In this document: piece by piece, positions 25,542 through 33,765 of the stretch | Position numbering within the stretch: position 1 is the stretch's first letter | Layout: every line of letters starts with the position of its first letter | NCBI GenBank assembly: GCA_020052415.1 | Contig: JAGVPB010000049.1 | Location: 1-64,000 of the forward strand | From: Bacteroidales bacterium | GTDB taxonomy: Bacteria > Bacteroidota > Bacteroidia > Bacteroidales > JAADJA01 | Reading direction: 5' to 3' | Length of the DNA stretch: 64,000 bases | Notes under the pieces: generated by a model | Databases searched by the model: none | Seen by the model: the letters and a program-made list of their open reading frames with translations, nothing else | Told to the model about the DNA's origin: nothing | Translations under genes and position numbers: made by a program

Positions 25542-25619
25542 CTCCCTGCTCCCTGTTCCCTGCTCCACGCTCCCTGCTCCCCGCTCCATGCAACCTGAAA
25601 CCTTGAACCTGAAACCTTG
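25542..25619. repeat. Heptamer arrays reaching the rodA stop codon
   Basis: Seven 7-bp units of the form CTCCCTG (25542-25590) are followed, after one base, by AACCTGA/AACCTTG alternating twice (25592-25619). The next bases, AACTTAG, continue the phase and include the rodA stop codon (TTA, 25623-25625). The array therefore touches the gene end. Confidence 0.75.
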
Positions 25620-25622
25620 AAC

Positions 25623-26882
25623 TTAGAGCAACTGCAGCCTCACCGAGTCCAGCTTCACAAAAATGATCAGCAGCACGGTAAAACCCCACAGCGAGGAGCC
25701 GCCATAAGAAATAAAAGGTAAGGGAATACCGATGACCGGAAACAGACCGATGGTCATACCGATGTTCACAGCAAAATGGAAAAACAGGATAGAAGCCACA
25801 CCATAACCATAAATTCTGCTGAATCTCGACCGTTGCCGTTCGGCCATAATGATTATACGGGCAAACAACCCGATAAAGGTGAGAATGATCACAAAACTAC
25901 CGATAAAACCCCACTCTTCGCCAACGGTACAAAAGATAAAGTCGGTACTTTGCTCCGGAACAAAATCATATTTGGTTTGCGTTCCCTGCAAAAAGCCTTT
26001 TCCTAAAAATCCTCCCGAACCTATGGCAATCATTGATTGATGCACATTGTAACCGGCTCCTTTAATGTCGGTTTCTTTTCCGATCAGAACATTTATCCTT
26101 TTTTGCTGGTGCGGCTCAAGAATTTTTTCAACGACATAGTCTATACTGTAAATATAGGATGAAAAAATGACAAGGGATGCAATAAACCAGCCCCACTTCT
26201 TTCGAAGGTTCTTATAAAGGATAAAAATCAAAACTGCTATTCCGGCCAGGCAGCCGATCAACACAAACTTATCAATCATAAGGGCAAGAATGAATAAAGC
26301 TGCAAAGGCAACACCGAGAAGTAAAATGCTTCCTGACAAACCCTCCCGGAAAAGCACAAGGATAAATGCGCTGTAAACCATTGCCGAACCTGCATCGGGC
26401 TGCATCAATATCAGAATGGCCGGAATAAACATCAATCCGGCGGCGTTAATCCGTGTTGAAAGCCTGTTGATGTTCAGATCGAGGTTGCTAAGGTATTTGG
26501 CAAGGGCAAGGGCGGTGGCAAACTTTGCAAATTCCGCCGGCTGTAAAGAAAAATTACCGATTTCGAACCATGAGCGTGATCCGGCAATTTCCCTCCCAAT
26601 AACCAGTACCAGGATCAGTGTTATCAATATCACCAGGTAAATAAGATATGAAAAAGCAGAAAAAAACTTTGCATCAAGGATCATAATAATAAGTGCTAAT
26701 ACCAGCGATGTTAAAATCCAGATCATCTGCTTGCCGTAGTTTTGGGAAAGATCAAAAATACTTTTGTGCTCATCATTATAAACGGCAGCATATATATTTA
26801 CCCAGCCGATCAGTAATAAAAAGAGGAATATCGCTACTGTGATCCAGTCAATGTTCTGGAATATGTTTGTTTTATCTCTCAT
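25623..26882 (-). CDS. rodA: Rod-shape SEDS peptidoglycan polymerase RodA
   Basis: This 419-residue SEDS glycosyltransferase polymerises lipid II glycan strands in the inner membrane, together with PBP2, for cell elongation. About ten membrane segments are visible. The conserved elements include LQPAEFAKFA, MQPDAGSAMVY (with the catalytic Asp region), FVPEQSTDFIF, and the C-terminal GIPLPFISYGGSSL. The start overlaps the end of mrdA by 4 bp (ATGA), so translation is coupled. The 3' end abuts a heptamer repeat array. The usual mreBCD genes are not next to it within the window. Confidence 0.95.
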   Translation of the reverse strand: MRDKTNIFQNIDWITVAIFLFLLLIGWVNIYAAVYNDEHKSIFDLSQNYGKQMIWILTSLVLALIIMILDAKFFSAFSYLIYLVILITLILVLVIGREIAGSRSWFEIGNFSLQPAEFAKFATALALAKYLSNLDLNINRLSTRINAAGLMFIPAILILMQPDAGSAMVYSAFILVLFREGLSGSILLLGVAFAALFILALMIDKFVLIGCLAGIAVLIFILYKNLRKKWGWFIASLVIFSSYIYSIDYVVEKILEPHQQKRINVLIGKETDIKGAGYNVHQSMIAIGSGGFLGKGFLQGTQTKYDFVPEQSTDFIFCTVGEEWGFIGSFVIILTFIGLFARIIIMAERQRSRFSRIYGYGVASILFFHFAVNIGMTIGLFPVIGIPLPFISYGGSSLWGFTVLLIIFVKLDSVRLQLL

Positions 26883-28699
26883 TTCCCATGAATTAGATCG
26901 GCATCCAGTATCCTGAGCTCTACCTCCGGCCTCGAAATGGTGTCGTGCAGATATTTTTCAATCATAAGTGAGGCAATAGGCGCTGCCCATACCGAACCGA
27001 ATCCTGCATTTTCAACAATGACAGACATAGCTATTTTAGGATCTTCCAGTGGAGCAAATGCAATAAACATAGAGTGGTCCTTGCCATGCGGATTTTGCGC
27101 TGTTCCGGTTTTTCCGCAAATTTTAACACCTTCAAGTTTAGCCCATCGTGCAGTTCCGTGTGAACCTTCAAAAACTTCAAGCATCGCCTCCTGTAAAACA
27201 ATAAAGTTAACAGGGTCAATTGTTGTTTGAACAGGATGAGTGAATGCTTCCACAACATTATCAGGTGAACCGATTCCCTTTACAAGATGAGGAGGATAGT
27301 AGTACCCTTTGTTGGCTATAATAACCGCCATGTTTGCGTTTTGAAGCGGTGTTACAGTAATTTCTCCCTGACCGATACCCAGAGACCTTACGGTAAGCGC
27401 CCTCCAGTGATCCACACCGTATATTTTATTGAAATAAGTTGAACTTGGAATATTTCCCGACAGTTCAAATGGAATATCTGTATTATACTTTTTTCCGAAG
27501 CCCAGGCTTAAAATATGTTCTCTCCATTTGTTGTAGTTGCCTTCAGTCGAACCATAGCCACCGCGTTCCAGAATGGCTTTGTAAACATTCCAGAAGTAGG
27601 GGTTGCATGATTGCTCGATGGCTTCGCGAAGCTGAAGCGGCGATTTATGGTTGTGGCTGCATTTTATCGGGCTCGTCCTTGGTCCGGAACAAGAGTAGGC
27701 TGTTGACTCAAACAATGTACCCATCTGCAATCCGATGAGGGCATTTGCCATTTTAAAGGTGGAACCCGGAGGATAGGTTCCCATGATTGCCCGGTTCATT
27801 AGTGGTTTTGAGGTATCAGCCATCAGCTTTCTGAAATTTTCACCCCTTGCCCTGCCGACGAGTAAATTTGGATCATAAACAGGGCTTGTAACGAACGCCA
27901 GAATTTCACCTGTTTCAGGATCAATTGCCACAATGCTCCCTATTTTATTTACCATGAGTTTTTCACCGTAAGCCTGAAGGTCGGCATCTAAGGATAAATA
28001 TAAATTTTGTCCTAAAACAGCCGACGTATCATATTTCCCGTTTTTATAATGACCCTGTTCCCTGTTATGAACATCCACCATCACAATGTTGAAACCCTTT
28101 TCTCCTCTAAGTACTTTTTCGTATGCTTTCTCGATCCCGCTTCGGCCAATAAAATCGCCCATTTTATAATAAGGATCGGCAGCAATTTCCCTGTCGTCCA
28201 CTTCACCAACGTAGCCCAAAGTGTGTGCGGCGATTTGTGTTGGATAAATCCGAAGTGATCTGGATTGAATGAAAAATCCCTGGAATTTATATAACCTTTC
28301 TTCGATAAAGCCGATCTCGTTTTTTTTGATTTGGGCAATAAAAATCGTTGGTTTGTAGCGGGAATAATTAATTGCTTTTTTAATTCTTGTCCTGAAATCT
28401 TCAATCGTTATTTCGAGCAGCCTGCAAAATTCTGCAGTATCAATATCTTTTACCTGCCGGGGAATTACCATCAGATCATAGGCAGCTTCATCATAGACCA
28501 GCAATTTACCTTTCCGGTCAAAAATTACACCCCGGTTAGGGTAAATGGTGTTTTTCCGCAGCACATTGCTTTCCGCAGAAATGACATAGGACGCATCAAC
28601 CACCTGGATATAAAATAACCGCGCAAGAAATATCAGACCGACGATGATGAAAATCCCGATAATGATAATTTTCCGTTCCGATAAATTTCTGTTTACCAT
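26879..28699 (-). CDS. mrdA: Penicillin-binding protein 2 (elongasome transpeptidase)
   Basis: This 606-residue class B PBP cross-links peptidoglycan during elongation. There is one N-terminal membrane anchor (about residues 10-32), then a dimerisation/pedestal domain (FDRKGKLLVYDEAAY), and the transpeptidase domain with PGSTFK (SxxK), EQSCNPYF (SxN) and CGKTGTAQ (KTG). Partner RodA is encoded directly downstream with a 4-bp overlap. Length and order are normal. A strong terminator of the upstream aconitase-family gene lies between 28733 and 28758, so rodA-mrdA should have its own promoter in the short gap 28700-28732, or be read through. Confidence 0.95.
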   Translation of the reverse strand: MVNRNLSERKIIIIGIFIIVGLIFLARLFYIQVVDASYVISAESNVLRKNTIYPNRGVIFDRKGKLLVYDEAAYDLMVIPRQVKDIDTAEFCRLLEITIEDFRTRIKKAINYSRYKPTIFIAQIKKNEIGFIEERLYKFQGFFIQSRSLRIYPTQIAAHTLGYVGEVDDREIAADPYYKMGDFIGRSGIEKAYEKVLRGEKGFNIVMVDVHNREQGHYKNGKYDTSAVLGQNLYLSLDADLQAYGEKLMVNKIGSIVAIDPETGEILAFVTSPVYDPNLLVGRARGENFRKLMADTSKPLMNRAIMGTYPPGSTFKMANALIGLQMGTLFESTAYSCSGPRTSPIKCSHNHKSPLQLREAIEQSCNPYFWNVYKAILERGGYGSTEGNYNKWREHILSLGFGKKYNTDIPFELSGNIPSSTYFNKIYGVDHWRALTVRSLGIGQGEITVTPLQNANMAVIIANKGYYYPPHLVKGIGSPDNVVEAFTHPVQTTIDPVNFIVLQEAMLEVFEGSHGTARWAKLEGVKICGKTGTAQNPHGKDHSMFIAFAPLEDPKIAMSVIVENAGFGSVWAAPIASLMIEKYLHDTISRPEVELRILDADLIHGK

Positions 28700-28730
28700 A
28701 TTAATATTATGGCTTCAAAATTAGAAATAA

Positions 28731-28758
28731 AAAAAGCCATCCCGATAAAGATGGCTTT
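28731..28758 (-). terminator. Rho-independent terminator after the aconitase-family gene
   Basis: AAAGCCATC (28733-28741) and GATGGCTTT (28750-28758) form a perfect 9-bp stem with an 8-nt loop. On the minus strand TTTTTTT follows. It ends the TCA-cycle cluster and separates it from mrdA-rodA. Confidence 0.8.
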
Positions 28759-28794
28759 AAGTTATTGACAGATAATTTTTAATACATTAGCCTG

Positions 28795-30594
28795 TTAAAA
28801 TAGTCCTCCATTCTGATAAATCTCCATCTGAACCTCTGAGAATTTTTCACCCTGAACGGATCGTTTGTTTTTCATGTTGGTAATTTTCCCTGTTTCGAAA
28901 TTAATCCTGATTGAATCTCCGTTTACAAGATCAAGGTTTTCAATTGATTTGTAAGTAATGATAGGGAAAGCAGCATTGATGGCATTCCGTTCATAAATGG
29001 CACCGAATGACTCGGCCAAAACAGCTTGAATTCCCAGAGATTTAAAACAATCAACGGCCTGCTGGCGTGAACTTCCGCTTCCAAAGTTTTTCTGAACGAT
29101 GACAATATCACCACTTTCGGCATTTTTCGCAAAATCATCGTATCCCTTAAGATTATCGAAAGTGTATTTTCCCATTTCACTAATATCGGTAATGGTAAGA
29201 TAACGGTTATGAAAGATCATATCCGTATCTATATTGTCTTCCGGAATATACCATACTTTCCCTTCAACCTCAACCGGTTTTTCGACGACCTCTGATGATT
29301 TCCCGGTTTTTATCACATGATCTTTTTTAACCACTTTGAACAAAGCAGGATTTTCAGGAATATCATCCGGAGTGGTAATAAATCCTGCGACAGCAGATGA
29401 TGCAACAATAGCAGGCGAAGCTAAATAAACTTCTCCCTTGCCCTGCTTGCCCGGAAAATTACGGTTGCCGGTGCTGATGGTGATTTCTCCCGGACCGTTT
29501 TGTCCGACCTGACCCGCAGCACACCCGGCGCAGCCTGCATTGGATACCATAGCTCCCGATTTTTTGAATATGTCAATCAATCCTTCATGCAAAGCCTGGT
29601 TCCAGACTTCATCCGTTGACGGAACAATTTTCAACACAACTCCCGGAGCTACTTTCCGCCCTTTAAGAATTTCAGCTGCTGATCTCAGATCTTCAATTCT
29701 TCCGTTGGTGCATGATCCGATAAATCCTGAATCAATCTTGATTTGTTTGACATCATCCACCTTTACTGTGTCATGTGGTTTTCCCGGCCGTGAAACCCTT
29801 AGTTCGAATTTTGAGAGATCAATATCGAAAACCTGTGAATATTGAGCATCGGAATCAGCCCTGACAATTTCAATTTTTCGCCCTGCCCGTGCTGAACTGT
29901 AATCGAGGATTTCCTGGCTGGGTGTCAGTAATGTAATAATGGCGCCCATTTCTGTTCCCATTGAAGCAATGGTGATTCTTTCGTCAAGGGTAAGGCGATC
30001 AACTTCTTCACCATAGATTTCTACGGAATATCCTAAAAGTTTATTCGCTCCGAATATACCCAGCAGGTTAAGAATTATATCCTTGGCTGTAATACCGGCG
30101 GGACGTTTTCCATTCAGATTGATTTTCACCGATTCAGGTACTTTGAACCATATTTTACCTTTTGACCACGCCGCTGCAATGTCCTGGTCACCCATACCCT
30201 GTCCGAAAGCGCCAACAGCGCCAAGAATATTAGCGTGTGAATCGGTGGTAACGGCAGTTGATCCGGAGTATGCAAGGCCTTCATGCATCAGGATATGTGT
30301 GCCGATGCCGTTGTCAATGTCATAAACTTTTATCCCATGCTCGCGGGCAAATAATCTGCAAATGTGCTGGTTTACCGCATATTTCTGGTCTGAACCGGTG
30401 GGATTGCAGTCGAAGGTGAAAAAGGTTTTTGAAGGGTCATCAATTCCCAAACCATTGTCACGAATATTTTTTACAACATTGGCCCCGCCAAAATCCCTCG
30501 CAGCTCTTACATCCCATTCTACATCAACGATGTCGCCCGGTTTTACTTTTTCAAACTTTGAGTGATTAGCAATTATCTTTTCAATAAGCGTCAT
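28795..30594 (-). CDS. Aconitase-family hydratase, LeuC/LeuD-like domains fused
   Basis: This protein of about 599 residues joins a large [4Fe-4S] domain and a small swivel domain in one chain. Cluster cysteines are in GSCTNGR and NAGCAGCAAG (CxxC). FGSGSSRQQAV is the swivel-domain substrate loop. It is shorter than classic AcnA/AcnB (about 750-900) and closer to the homoaconitase/isopropylmalate isomerase-like group, which in several anaerobic lineages serves as aconitase. The isocitrate dehydrogenase gene in the same cluster supports that use here. The ATG at 30594 gives the conserved opening; a start at 30645 is possible and would nearly touch prsW. Confidence 0.88.
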   Translation of the reverse strand: MTLIEKIIANHSKFEKVKPGDIVDVEWDVRAARDFGGANVVKNIRDNGLGIDDPSKTFFTFDCNPTGSDQKYAVNQHICRLFAREHGIKVYDIDNGIGTHILMHEGLAYSGSTAVTTDSHANILGAVGAFGQGMGDQDIAAAWSKGKIWFKVPESVKINLNGKRPAGITAKDIILNLLGIFGANKLLGYSVEIYGEEVDRLTLDERITIASMGTEMGAIITLLTPSQEILDYSSARAGRKIEIVRADSDAQYSQVFDIDLSKFELRVSRPGKPHDTVKVDDVKQIKIDSGFIGSCTNGRIEDLRSAAEILKGRKVAPGVVLKIVPSTDEVWNQALHEGLIDIFKKSGAMVSNAGCAGCAAGQVGQNGPGEITISTGNRNFPGKQGKGEVYLASPAIVASSAVAGFITTPDDIPENPALFKVVKKDHVIKTGKSSEVVEKPVEVEGKVWYIPEDNIDTDMIFHNRYLTITDISEMGKYTFDNLKGYDDFAKNAESGDIVIVQKNFGSGSSRQQAVDCFKSLGIQAVLAESFGAIYERNAINAAFPIITYKSIENLDLVNGDSIRINFETGKITNMKNKRSVQGEKFSEVQMEIYQNGGLF

Positions 30595-30646
30595 ACTGTT
30601 TTCTTTAAAATTTTTTTCAAAAATAAATTCTTTAACGAAATTCATG

Positions 30647-31297
30647 TTATTTAACTGACAATTCTTTCATTTTTTTAAAACCCGATCTCCAGAGGTAGAA
30701 AAGAAAAGGAACGAAGAACAGGAGGTAGAGCTTATGTTGTGACATCAAAATAAAATCATAGATTCCATGCAGAATAACAGGTACTAAAAGAGCAGCGATA
30801 AAACGGATTTGCTTTTTCCCCGGATAGAATTTTGAAAGTGAAAAATAATAACCCATCACAACACCAAAAAGTGCATGGGCCGGAATGGCTGTGAATGCAC
30901 GGGTGTATGCCACAGGCTCACCATATTCGAAAACATATAGGATATTTTCAGTACCTGCAAATCCAAGAGAAATGAAAACAGCATACACAATCCCGTCAAA
31001 CCTTTCATTAAACTCCTTGTTTCTCCAGATCAGGTAAAAAAGTGCGACAAACTTGAAAAATTCCTCTACCAGTCCTGCCGAAATAAAAGCAGTGAAAGCG
31101 GTGTGTGCATAACCCGAATATCGTAATGAATAGTAATCAAAGAAGGATTCGACAAATATTACCGGAATTACTGTAAATGCGCCGACAATTAAAGATGCAG
31201 CCAGTAGAAAAATCGGCTCTCTTTCATATTTATCCCTGATATAAATATAAACAAGAATAATAAAAACCGGGGCTAAGGCAAGGATCAGAAGGTTCAT
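30647..31297 (-). CDS. PrsW-family intramembrane metalloprotease
   Basis: This 216-residue membrane protein has about seven segments. The family motifs are GLVEEFFKF (EExxK, catalytic Glu), GFAGTENILYV (with conserved EN), AHALFGVVMGYY (His ligand) and LHGIYDF (H...D). PrsW-type proteases cut membrane-anchored anti-sigma factors, among other substrates. The substrate is unknown here; no sigma or anti-sigma gene is in the window. It is placed within a block of central-metabolism genes on the minus strand, 2-50 bp before the aconitase-family gene depending on that gene's start. Confidence 0.9.
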   Translation of the reverse strand: MNLLILALAPVFIILVYIYIRDKYEREPIFLLAASLIVGAFTVIPVIFVESFFDYYSLRYSGYAHTAFTAFISAGLVEEFFKFVALFYLIWRNKEFNERFDGIVYAVFISLGFAGTENILYVFEYGEPVAYTRAFTAIPAHALFGVVMGYYFSLSKFYPGKKQIRFIAALLVPVILHGIYDFILMSQHKLYLLFFVPFLFYLWRSGFKKMKELSVK

Positions 31298-31391
31298 AAA
31301 GGAATATTTTTACAGAATATCCTGGTATTAGATAGTTTTCAGATATGCAGTGAAGTTTTCAGGATGATTGAATTATCCCTGTTCAGTATGG

Positions 31392-31943
31392 TTAAACCAT
31401 CAACCTTTCCCGGAATGGTTCGAAGGTCATAAAGTCGGCGTGATGAACGATGTAGGCTTCAGTGGAGCGCTTTACCATATCTCCTTCGCCGGCATGGGTG
31501 GCAATGATATGACAAACTTCAGCCGGCACACCACATTGTTCAGCCAAAGAAACACCGGAAAAAGGATGACGCAGGTATTTCCCGTATTTTCCCTGAACCG
31601 CTTTTCCATCCTTGTCAAGTTCATATTCCAGCAATTTGCCCACATCGGCAAGAATAGCTCCAGCGATCAGGACATCCATATTTACTTTCAGCTCACCATG
31701 ATACCACCCGTTTACAACTTCTCCCGAAGCCTTTGCGATGTGGACTACCGAGCGTTTGTGATCCATAAAGGTGACTTTGAGGTTTGGACCGCATAAAAGC
31801 GTAAAAGGAATCCTGTTTAAATCCCCGGGTGTCAGAACACTTTTTTCAAGCGCAAGATCCCACGTCCTTGCAGTTTTTTCTTTTAATTCTGCATCCTGAA
31901 TCCACTCTAATTCAGGCCAAAGTGCTAATATTTTTGCGTTCAT
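31392..31943 (-). CDS. HD-like domain protein with the HD doublet replaced by AD
   Basis: This 183-residue protein has the layout of HD phosphohydrolases: an early His (VVHIAKASGEVVN), then ILADVGKLLEY in the place of the usual HDIGK, HPFSGVSLAE, and HIIATHAGEGD. The His of the doublet is Ala, so a classical metal site would lack one ligand, although later histidines (HPFSG, THAG, VHHADF) are kept. I believe the AD version is a constant trait of this Bacteroidota group, so the protein may use an altered site or be a binding protein. It lies 100 bp after icd and may share its transcript. Confidence 0.8.
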   Translation of the reverse strand: MNAKILALWPELEWIQDAELKEKTARTWDLALEKSVLTPGDLNRIPFTLLCGPNLKVTFMDHKRSVVHIAKASGEVVNGWYHGELKVNMDVLIAGAILADVGKLLEYELDKDGKAVQGKYGKYLRHPFSGVSLAEQCGVPAEVCHIIATHAGEGDMVKRSTEAYIVHHADFMTFEPFRERLMV

Positions 31944-32043
31944 TATAAATTAATTAAATTTTTAATTTTGAAACAGAAAAGCGATCAATGAAAACAACCA
32001 TTGATTTTTCACTGATCACTATTCATAAATTTCCAAAAGTTAT

Positions 32044-33240
32044 TTATAATCCGGCGATGATCGCATCCGTCATCTGCTGTGTTGAAGCTGCTCCTTTTTC
32101 AATAACATCAGGCTTTCCGGTCATTTTCATCATGTCATAAGTCCTGACTTTTCCTTCTTCAATTACTGCAGCGACGGCTTTCATTATCTTAGCCGCGATC
32201 GCGTTTTCATCAATATAATCAAGCATCATACATGCTGATTCTATCATAGCGATCGGATTTACTATCGAGGTTTTATAACCGGCATATTTTGGTGCTGAGC
32301 CATGGGTCGGCTCGAAAACACCGATTCCGGTATCAGGGTTGAACTGTGCACTGCATGCAAATCCGAGACCGCCGATAAGGCCGGCAAAACCATCCGATGC
32401 AATATCTCCAAACATATTCCCGGCGACGATCACACCATAGTCCTCCGGATTTTTGGTAAGCCACATCATCTGAGCATCAATGTTCGTATTCCACAATTCA
32501 ATTCCCGGATAATCTGTCTTTTGAATCGCTTTCGCCAGGGTGTACATCATTCCTGAGGTTTCCCTTATTACATTAGGCTTTTCGCATAATGTCACGGATT
32601 TGTAACCATACTTTTTTGCATATTCAAAAGCCGCACGAAGAATGCGTTCAGTATATTTCCTGGTAAAAATACGGGTCGAAACCGAAAGCTCTTCTTTGGG
32701 GCACCAACCGAAATTCTTTTTAAATTTGGGATGGGTCATCAACGCCTGATATACCTGGTCGGGGGGGTTACTCCATTCGACCCCGCCATATAAGCCTTCA
32801 GTATTTTGCCTGAAAATAACGACATCAATGGCCGGTTCTTCAATACTATTATTTTTACCTCTTCTTATAAAGTTCAGAGGATTTCCAATATACGACCGGC
32901 ACGGTCTGACGCATATATCAAGCCCGAAATGCTGACGAAGCCCAACAATAGGACTGGCATAGACCAGGCCTTTATCTTTGAGGTCCGCAGATAATTCGGA
33001 CAATGCGGCATCTTTTGGTTTGGAAGTAATAGCTCCGAAAAGTCCAATTTTATGGGTTTCGAGAAGTTTGATAGTCCGATCAGGAAGGGGATTGCCTTCT
33101 TTGCACCAGAAATCCCAGCCAATGTCGCCTTCGACATAATCTGCCTGAAAACCTGCAGAATCAAGTACCCGGACAGCTTCCTCAAGTACAACTTTTCCAA
33201 TGCCGTCACCGGGCATTTTTACAATGGTTCTTTTCGCCAT
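32044..33240 (-). CDS. icd: Isocitrate/isopropylmalate-type dehydrogenase, probable isocitrate dehydrogenase
   Basis: This 398-residue decarboxylating dehydrogenase has MPGDGIGK at the N-terminus, the substrate-arginine segment (CVRPCRSY and the RQNTEGLYGGVEW loop), the metal-binding GNMFGDIASD, and HGSAPKYAG. Lys-Tyr in the last motif is the pair that binds the 2'-phosphate of NADP in E. coli ICDH, so NADP use is likely; this is inference. Context (aconitase-family gene in the same cluster, korAB and sucA in the window) supports isocitrate rather than isopropylmalate as substrate. A promoter is predicted at 33305-33334. Confidence 0.88.
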   Translation of the reverse strand: MAKRTIVKMPGDGIGKVVLEEAVRVLDSAGFQADYVEGDIGWDFWCKEGNPLPDRTIKLLETHKIGLFGAITSKPKDAALSELSADLKDKGLVYASPIVGLRQHFGLDICVRPCRSYIGNPLNFIRRGKNNSIEEPAIDVVIFRQNTEGLYGGVEWSNPPDQVYQALMTHPKFKKNFGWCPKEELSVSTRIFTRKYTERILRAAFEYAKKYGYKSVTLCEKPNVIRETSGMMYTLAKAIQKTDYPGIELWNTNIDAQMMWLTKNPEDYGVIVAGNMFGDIASDGFAGLIGGLGFACSAQFNPDTGIGVFEPTHGSAPKYAGYKTSIVNPIAMIESACMMLDYIDENAIAAKIMKAVAAVIEEGKVRTYDMMKMTGKPDVIEKGAASTQQMTDAIIAGL

Positions 33241-33304
33241 ATCTTTTTCTTTTTTAATGAATTAGTTTAATATATAAATCTCTTGTTTATAAATTTAAAG
33301 TTGT

Positions 33305-33334
33305 CAAAAATACAATTTTCATATTTCCGTCAAA
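33305..33334 (-). promoter_or_regulatory. Promoter of icd
   Basis: On the minus strand, TTTG (33334-33331), an 18-bp spacer and TATTTTTG (33312-33305) form a Bacteroidota-type promoter. The predicted leader is about 60 nt. Confidence 0.5.
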
Positions 33335-33540
33335 CTATTTCGTTATTGAATTTCCGAAACAATCAAATTTGGAATACATATAAATTAAACTTTCCGGGTT
33401 GATCACTATTTATTTGAACCTTAATCACCTGGCTGAATAAAATCCGGACTTCACTTATCCGGACCATTTAATAAATTAGCCAATTTTCATTCTTTCAAAA
33501 ACCGAAAACTGATTAATTACCGCCGTTAACTGATTTGCTG

Positions 33541-33570
33541 TTGCAATTTTTAAAAAATCGTCTATTTTTG
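33541..33570 (+). promoter_or_regulatory. Promoter of the T9SS surface-protein genes
   Basis: TTG (33541-33543), 19 bp, and TATTTTTG (33563-33570) match the Bacteroidota promoter form. A second TAnnTTTG box, TAACTTTG, occurs near 33643. The leader to the ATG at 33766 would be about 190 nt. The rest of the 525-bp gap 33241-33765 is AT-rich and shows no gene. Confidence 0.5.
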
Positions 33571-33765
33571 TCACGGTTTGAAAATTAAATTAAAAGCATC
33601 TTATAAATATTTGTTTGGTTCAGTTTTCTGTAATAAAATAATTTAACTTTGTTAAAATATTTTTATAAAAATCTTCTTTGCATATATTTAAAAAGGTGTA
33701 ACTTGTGCCACTCAATTAAAGGGGTGATTTTTGAATTGAGAAAACAATAATCAAATAAAAATGAT

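Noticed and set aside
33241-33765. Riboswitch or small RNA in the long gap before the T9SS gene
   Set aside because: Only a promoter-like pair is visible; I recognise no conserved riboswitch core or stable stem.
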